Source: Lewinellaceae bacterium
Lineage (GTDB): Bacteria > Bacteroidota > Bacteroidia > Chitinophagales > Saprospiraceae
Assembly (NCBI GenBank): GCA_016716135.1
Contig: JADJWX010000002.1
Location: forward strand, 1-64,000
DNA: 64,000 nucleotides
Reading direction: 5' to 3'
Below, in pieces: positions 61,285 to 64,000 of the stretch. How positions within the stretch are numbered: the stretch's first letter is position 1; each line of letters starts with the position of its first letter. The notes beneath the pieces are model-generated. The model was not told the DNA's origin. It was given only the letters and a program-made list of their open reading frames with translations, and searched no databases. A program made the translations under genes and the position numbers.

Positions 61285-62724
61285 ATGAAAAACGGACTTA
61301 TAGTATCTATCCTCGCGCTGCTGTTCAGTGCTACCTGGGCTCTTGCCCAACAACCCCGCCTCCAATATTACCGTCCTTGGGATCAAACTGGTATCAATGT
61401 ATTTGAGCCATCGAAAAAAGTCGAACAGCCCGAATTTACCGGCTTCAAAATCCGGATCGGCGGTTCGTTTACTCAGGATTTTCAATCGCTTAAACACGAA
61501 AACAGCCCCACTTATGTTCCAGTTTCAGGCACCAATGCAACTAACAAGAATCTGCTTTACGGTGTAATCAGAGCCGAAGATTCCACGTCGGCTACGCTCT
61601 CCGGTTTTAACCTGGCTATGGCCAACCTCAATCTCGACTTCCAGGTCGCCGACGGTATCCGGGTTGCGCTTGAGAATTATATGTCCGCGCGCCGGCACTC
61701 CGAATTCTGGGTAAAAGGCGGTTATATCCAAATCGACAAATTGCCGATGCTTGGCAATCCGAAGTGGTTTGCCGATTACCTGCGCGTAAAAATCGGGCAC
61801 TTTCAGCCGAACTTTGGCGACATGCAGTTTCGCCGGACCGACGGTGGTAACGCAATGTTCAATCCGTTTGTAGAAAACTACATTCTGGATGCGTTCACCA
61901 CGGAAATTGGCGGCGAAGTATATATCTTCCCGGTTGACGGCGTGATGGGTATGGTCGGTATGAGCTCCGGTTTCATCAACGGTAACGTGGAAAACTATGC
62001 CGAAGCGAACAACTCTTCGGGTGTGGTGCCTACGAAAAAAAATCCGTCGGTTTTTGCAAAAGTGGCCTACGACAAATCCTTCAACGACCTTCGTTTCCGC
62101 CTGTCGGCTTCTATCTACAATAATAACAACATTGCCCGAAACACGCTGTATGCAGGCGACCGCACCGGTTCGCATTATTTTCTGGTCATGGAACCCGCCC
62201 TGCAAGCTGCCTCGGCGGCGGCCCCTAACGGCACCGCTACTACCACGGCAGCCCAAGCTATTTCCGGCCGTTTCGACCCAAGCATGTCCAACCGCATCAC
62301 GGCCATTATGGTCAACCCGTTTATGAAATGGAAAGGCCTGGAATTGTTCGGCTCTTATGAAATCCTCCAAGGCAGCGTATATGCCGACGTGAGCGGACCG
62401 ACAGACCGCAAAGTGTGGGAAAAACGCAATTTCACGCAGTATTCGCTTGAGGGCGTTTATCGCTTTCTCCCGCGCGAACAAATGTATGTGGGCGCCCGCT
62501 ATATAGGCGCCACCGGCGAACCCCGTGGCGTGGTGAATGCCGATGGAAACCAACTGGAGGTTTCTATAGACCGCCTGGCTTTTGCCGCCGGTTGGTTCCC
62601 GACACAAAACCTGCTGCTGAAAGGTGAGTATGTTGTTCAGAATTTCAAAGATTTCCCGACGACCGACTATCGTAACGAAGGTAAATTCAGCGGTTTTGTG
62701 ATTGAAGCCGCCATTGGTTTCTAA
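61285..62724 (+). CDS. Outer-membrane porin-like beta-barrel protein
   Basis: A protein of 479 residues with a signal peptide (ends WALAQQ). The mature part is rich in aromatic/hydrophobic strands with short turns (FADYLRVKIGHFQPNFGDMQ, YILDAFTTEIGGEVYIFPV, GVYRFLPREQMYVGARYIGA, ending FSGFVIEAAIGF with a terminal Phe), the hallmark of an outer-membrane barrel. The motif GHFQPNFGDMQFRRTDGGNA resembles phosphate/OprP-type or short-chain substrate porins. The substrate is not clear. Confidence 0.8.
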   Translation: MKNGLIVSILALLFSATWALAQQPRLQYYRPWDQTGINVFEPSKKVEQPEFTGFKIRIGGSFTQDFQSLKHENSPTYVPVSGTNATNKNLLYGVIRAEDSTSATLSGFNLAMANLNLDFQVADGIRVALENYMSARRHSEFWVKGGYIQIDKLPMLGNPKWFADYLRVKIGHFQPNFGDMQFRRTDGGNAMFNPFVENYILDAFTTEIGGEVYIFPVDGVMGMVGMSSGFINGNVENYAEANNSSGVVPTKKNPSVFAKVAYDKSFNDLRFRLSASIYNNNNIARNTLYAGDRTGSHYFLVMEPALQAASAAAPNGTATTTAAQAISGRFDPSMSNRITAIMVNPFMKWKGLELFGSYEILQGSVYADVSGPTDRKVWEKRNFTQYSLEGVYRFLPREQMYVGARYIGATGEPRGVVNADGNQLEVSIDRLAFAAGWFPTQNLLLKGEYVVQNFKDFPTTDYRNEGKFSGFVIEAAIGF

Positions 62725-62742
62725 TAATATTTGAATTGAATC

Positions 62743-63648
62743 ATGAAAATATTCGCACTGCCCGGAAATTCGATGCTGGCGCACGGTATAGTCCGTCAAT
62801 TGGAAGCCGAACCGGGATATTTTACGGTTCGCCGCTTCCCGGACGGGGAAAGCTATGTTCGACTGCATTGCGATGTTGAGGGGCAGCAAGCAGTCATTGT
62901 TTCCACTTTGTTTCAGCCTGACGATAAAATTTTGCCGCTTTATTACTTAACAAAATTGCTGAAAGACAGTGGCGCGCAATCGGTTACGCTGGTGGCCCCT
63001 TACTTAGCCTATATGCGCCAGGATAAAGTGTTCAATCCCGGCGAAGCGGTCACCAGCGATTATTTTGCCGTTCTGCTCTCCTCTTTTGTGGACCGGCTTA
63101 TCACCATAGACCCACACCTGCACCGGCACGGTTCCATGTCGGAACTCTATACCATACCATGCAAAGTTATCCATGCTGCGCCATTACTATCCGACTGGAT
63201 TCGGCAAAATGTTGTCAGCCCTGTGATCGTCGGCCCCGACAGCGAAAGCGAGCAGTGGGTATCGGAAGTGGCCCAAAAAGCGGGCGCGCCTTTCCTGGTG
63301 CTTGAAAAAGTCCGCCGGGGCGGCCATGATGTGGACGTGTCGATACCGGTTGTGGAGCCGTATGCGAGTCACACGCCGGTATTGGTGGACGACATCATTT
63401 CGACGGCACATACCATGATAGAAACGGTGAAGCATCTTCGGGCCACGGGAATGGCGCCGCCGGTTTGTATCGGCGTACACCCGGTTTTCGCGGGCAATGC
63501 TTTTTATGATTTGATTACCGCCGGAGCAGCCGAAGTCATCAGTTGCAATACGATTCAACACCCATCAAATCGCATAGACGTGGCAGGCATACTCGCGACC
63601 ACTATATCAGAATGTTATCAAACGATCATTCGCCATGATAAAGAATAA
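62743..63648 (+). CDS. prs: Ribose-phosphate diphosphokinase (PRPP synthetase)
   Basis: A protein of 301 residues. N-terminal FALPGNSMLAHGIVRQLE, RRFPDGESYVRL, PYLAYMRQDKVFNPGEAVTS (ATP/ribose-5-P site) and TIDPHLHRHG, then the PRPP-binding loop VDDIISTAHTMIETVKHL. It makes PRPP from ribose-5-phosphate and ATP. The sequence is divergent from the housekeeping Prs, so it is a second, accessory type tied to this cluster. It overlaps the next gene. Confidence 0.9.
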   Translation: MKIFALPGNSMLAHGIVRQLEAEPGYFTVRRFPDGESYVRLHCDVEGQQAVIVSTLFQPDDKILPLYYLTKLLKDSGAQSVTLVAPYLAYMRQDKVFNPGEAVTSDYFAVLLSSFVDRLITIDPHLHRHGSMSELYTIPCKVIHAAPLLSDWIRQNVVSPVIVGPDSESEQWVSEVAQKAGAPFLVLEKVRRGGHDVDVSIPVVEPYASHTPVLVDDIISTAHTMIETVKHLRATGMAPPVCIGVHPVFAGNAFYDLITAGAAEVISCNTIQHPSNRIDVAGILATTISECYQTIIRHDKE

Positions 63649-64000
63649 TAAATACAGCGTGTTGGGCGAGTCAGGCATCCCCATCTGGGCCTTGCGGGAA
63701 GACGAATTGTTTTCCCGCCTGGGCGCCGATATTGTTCATGGCCTTTCGACGACGGAAGCGGCCGCGCGATTGGAATCCGTTGGCCCCAACGCCATTTCCC
63801 AAAGTGAACAAACACCTACCTGGGTGATTTTTTTAAGACAGTTTAAAAGCCCAATCGTAGTGTTGTTGGTTGTTGCGGCGGGGTTGTCGTTCGCCTTCCA
63901 GGAATGGCTGGACGGGATAGCCATATTGGTGGTGATTTTCATCAACGCCATTATCGGATTTTATATGGAATTTCAGGCGCAGCGCAGCATGGACGCTCTG
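63635..64000 (+). CDS. P-type cation-transporting ATPase, 5' part cut by window end
   Basis: The first 122 residues of a P2-type ATPase: cation-ATPase N-terminal domain (HGLSTTEAAARLESVGPNAI) and the first membrane hairpin (FKSPIVVLLVVAAGLSFAF, then DGIAILVVIFINAIIGFYME). Ca2+/Na+/H+-type pumps start like this. The ATG overlaps the PRPP synthetase stop by 14 bp, so they are in one operon. The rest lies beyond the window; ion specificity cannot be read. Confidence 0.85.
   Translation, partial: MIKNNKYSVLGESGIPIWALREDELFSRLGADIVHGLSTTEAAARLESVGPNAISQSEQTPTWVIFLRQFKSPIVVLLVVAAGLSFAFQEWLDGIAILVVIFINAIIGFYMEFQAQRSMDAL

Noticed and set aside
61525..62889. Open frame of 454 codons on the minus strand
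   Set aside because: It is the shadow of the porin gene, which has a signal peptide and a barrel pattern.
1..64000. CRISPR array or rRNA
   Set aside because: No regularly spaced repeats or rRNA-like conserved blocks were seen on reading through.

Overview
The window looks like chromosomal DNA of a Bacteroidota member, probably Saprospiria- or Chitinophagia-like. The evidence is the promoter style (-7 boxes of the form TAnnTTTG with a TTG about 20 bp upstream), at least seven secreted proteins ending in a type IX secretion (T9SS) sorting domain, families typical of this phylum (MbnP, choice-of-anchor V, DUF2911, DUF4136, HYC_CC_PP), and frequent ATGA overlaps inside operons. No rRNA, CRISPR array, integrase, relaxase or capsid gene is visible. 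The species cannot be named from sequence alone.

Region 1 (about 1-21.3 kb) is an accessory island, mostly on the minus strand. It holds three cell-wall hydrolases (M15 peptidase-like, GH108 muramidase-like, amidase), one tRNA-Met(CAT), and a 'polyvalent protein' block. That block has a DdrB/ParB-like domain fused to an adenine methyltransferase, a strawberry-notch-like helicase broken by many indels, and associated proteins, a layout that recalls phage P1 DarB and conjugative-element anti-restriction genes. A YhcG/DUF1016 nuclease is inserted divergently. Next is a three-gene, AT-richer defence-like operon: a self-cleaving S24 repressor with a palindrome over its own start codon, an Eco57I-like methyltransferase and a PD-(D/E)XK protein. 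A complete ISNCY-type insertion sequence, with 19-bp inverted repeats and a 4-bp target duplication, splits an amidase / small protein / tyrosine phosphatase operon. Three transcription units of the island share near-identical promoters.

Region 2 (21.4-26.7 kb) has surface-polysaccharide-type genes (GT4 glycosyltransferase, acyltransferase 3, methyltransferase) and an ECF sigma factor overlapping a one-piece anti-sigma/beta-barrel protein.

Region 3 (26.9-53.8 kb) is a large copper island, nearly all on the plus strand. It encodes two three-domain-type multicopper oxidases, a cupredoxin protein, an MbnP protein with two MauG/MbnH-type di-heme enzymes, a galactose-oxidase-like copper-radical oxidase, a PepSY membrane protein, HMA and heavy-metal-binding-domain proteins, three small Cys/His-rich secreted proteins ending in related tails, a second ECF sigma/anti-sigma pair, and a CopB-type P-type ATPase. 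The likely combined job is periplasmic and surface binding, oxidation and export of copper. A uracil-DNA-glycosylase-like plus HhH/PD-(D/E)XK nuclease pair sits in the middle, and a small remnant of a paralogue of that nuclease lies about 8 kb away.

Region 4 (54-64 kb) carries a stress/nucleotide-salvage-type cluster: GH13 alpha-amylase, YceI-like protein, DUF4136 lipoprotein, MBL/beta-CASP hydrolase, thymidine/AMP phosphorylase, porin, PRPP synthetase and the start of a P-type ATPase cut by the window edge.

Apparent single-base indels interrupt several genes in the first 30 kb (GH108, a polyvalent-associated gene, the helicase, YhcG, the transposase, the anti-sigma/barrel gene, and possibly the zinc motif of the M15 protein). 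I cannot tell real decay from base-calling error.
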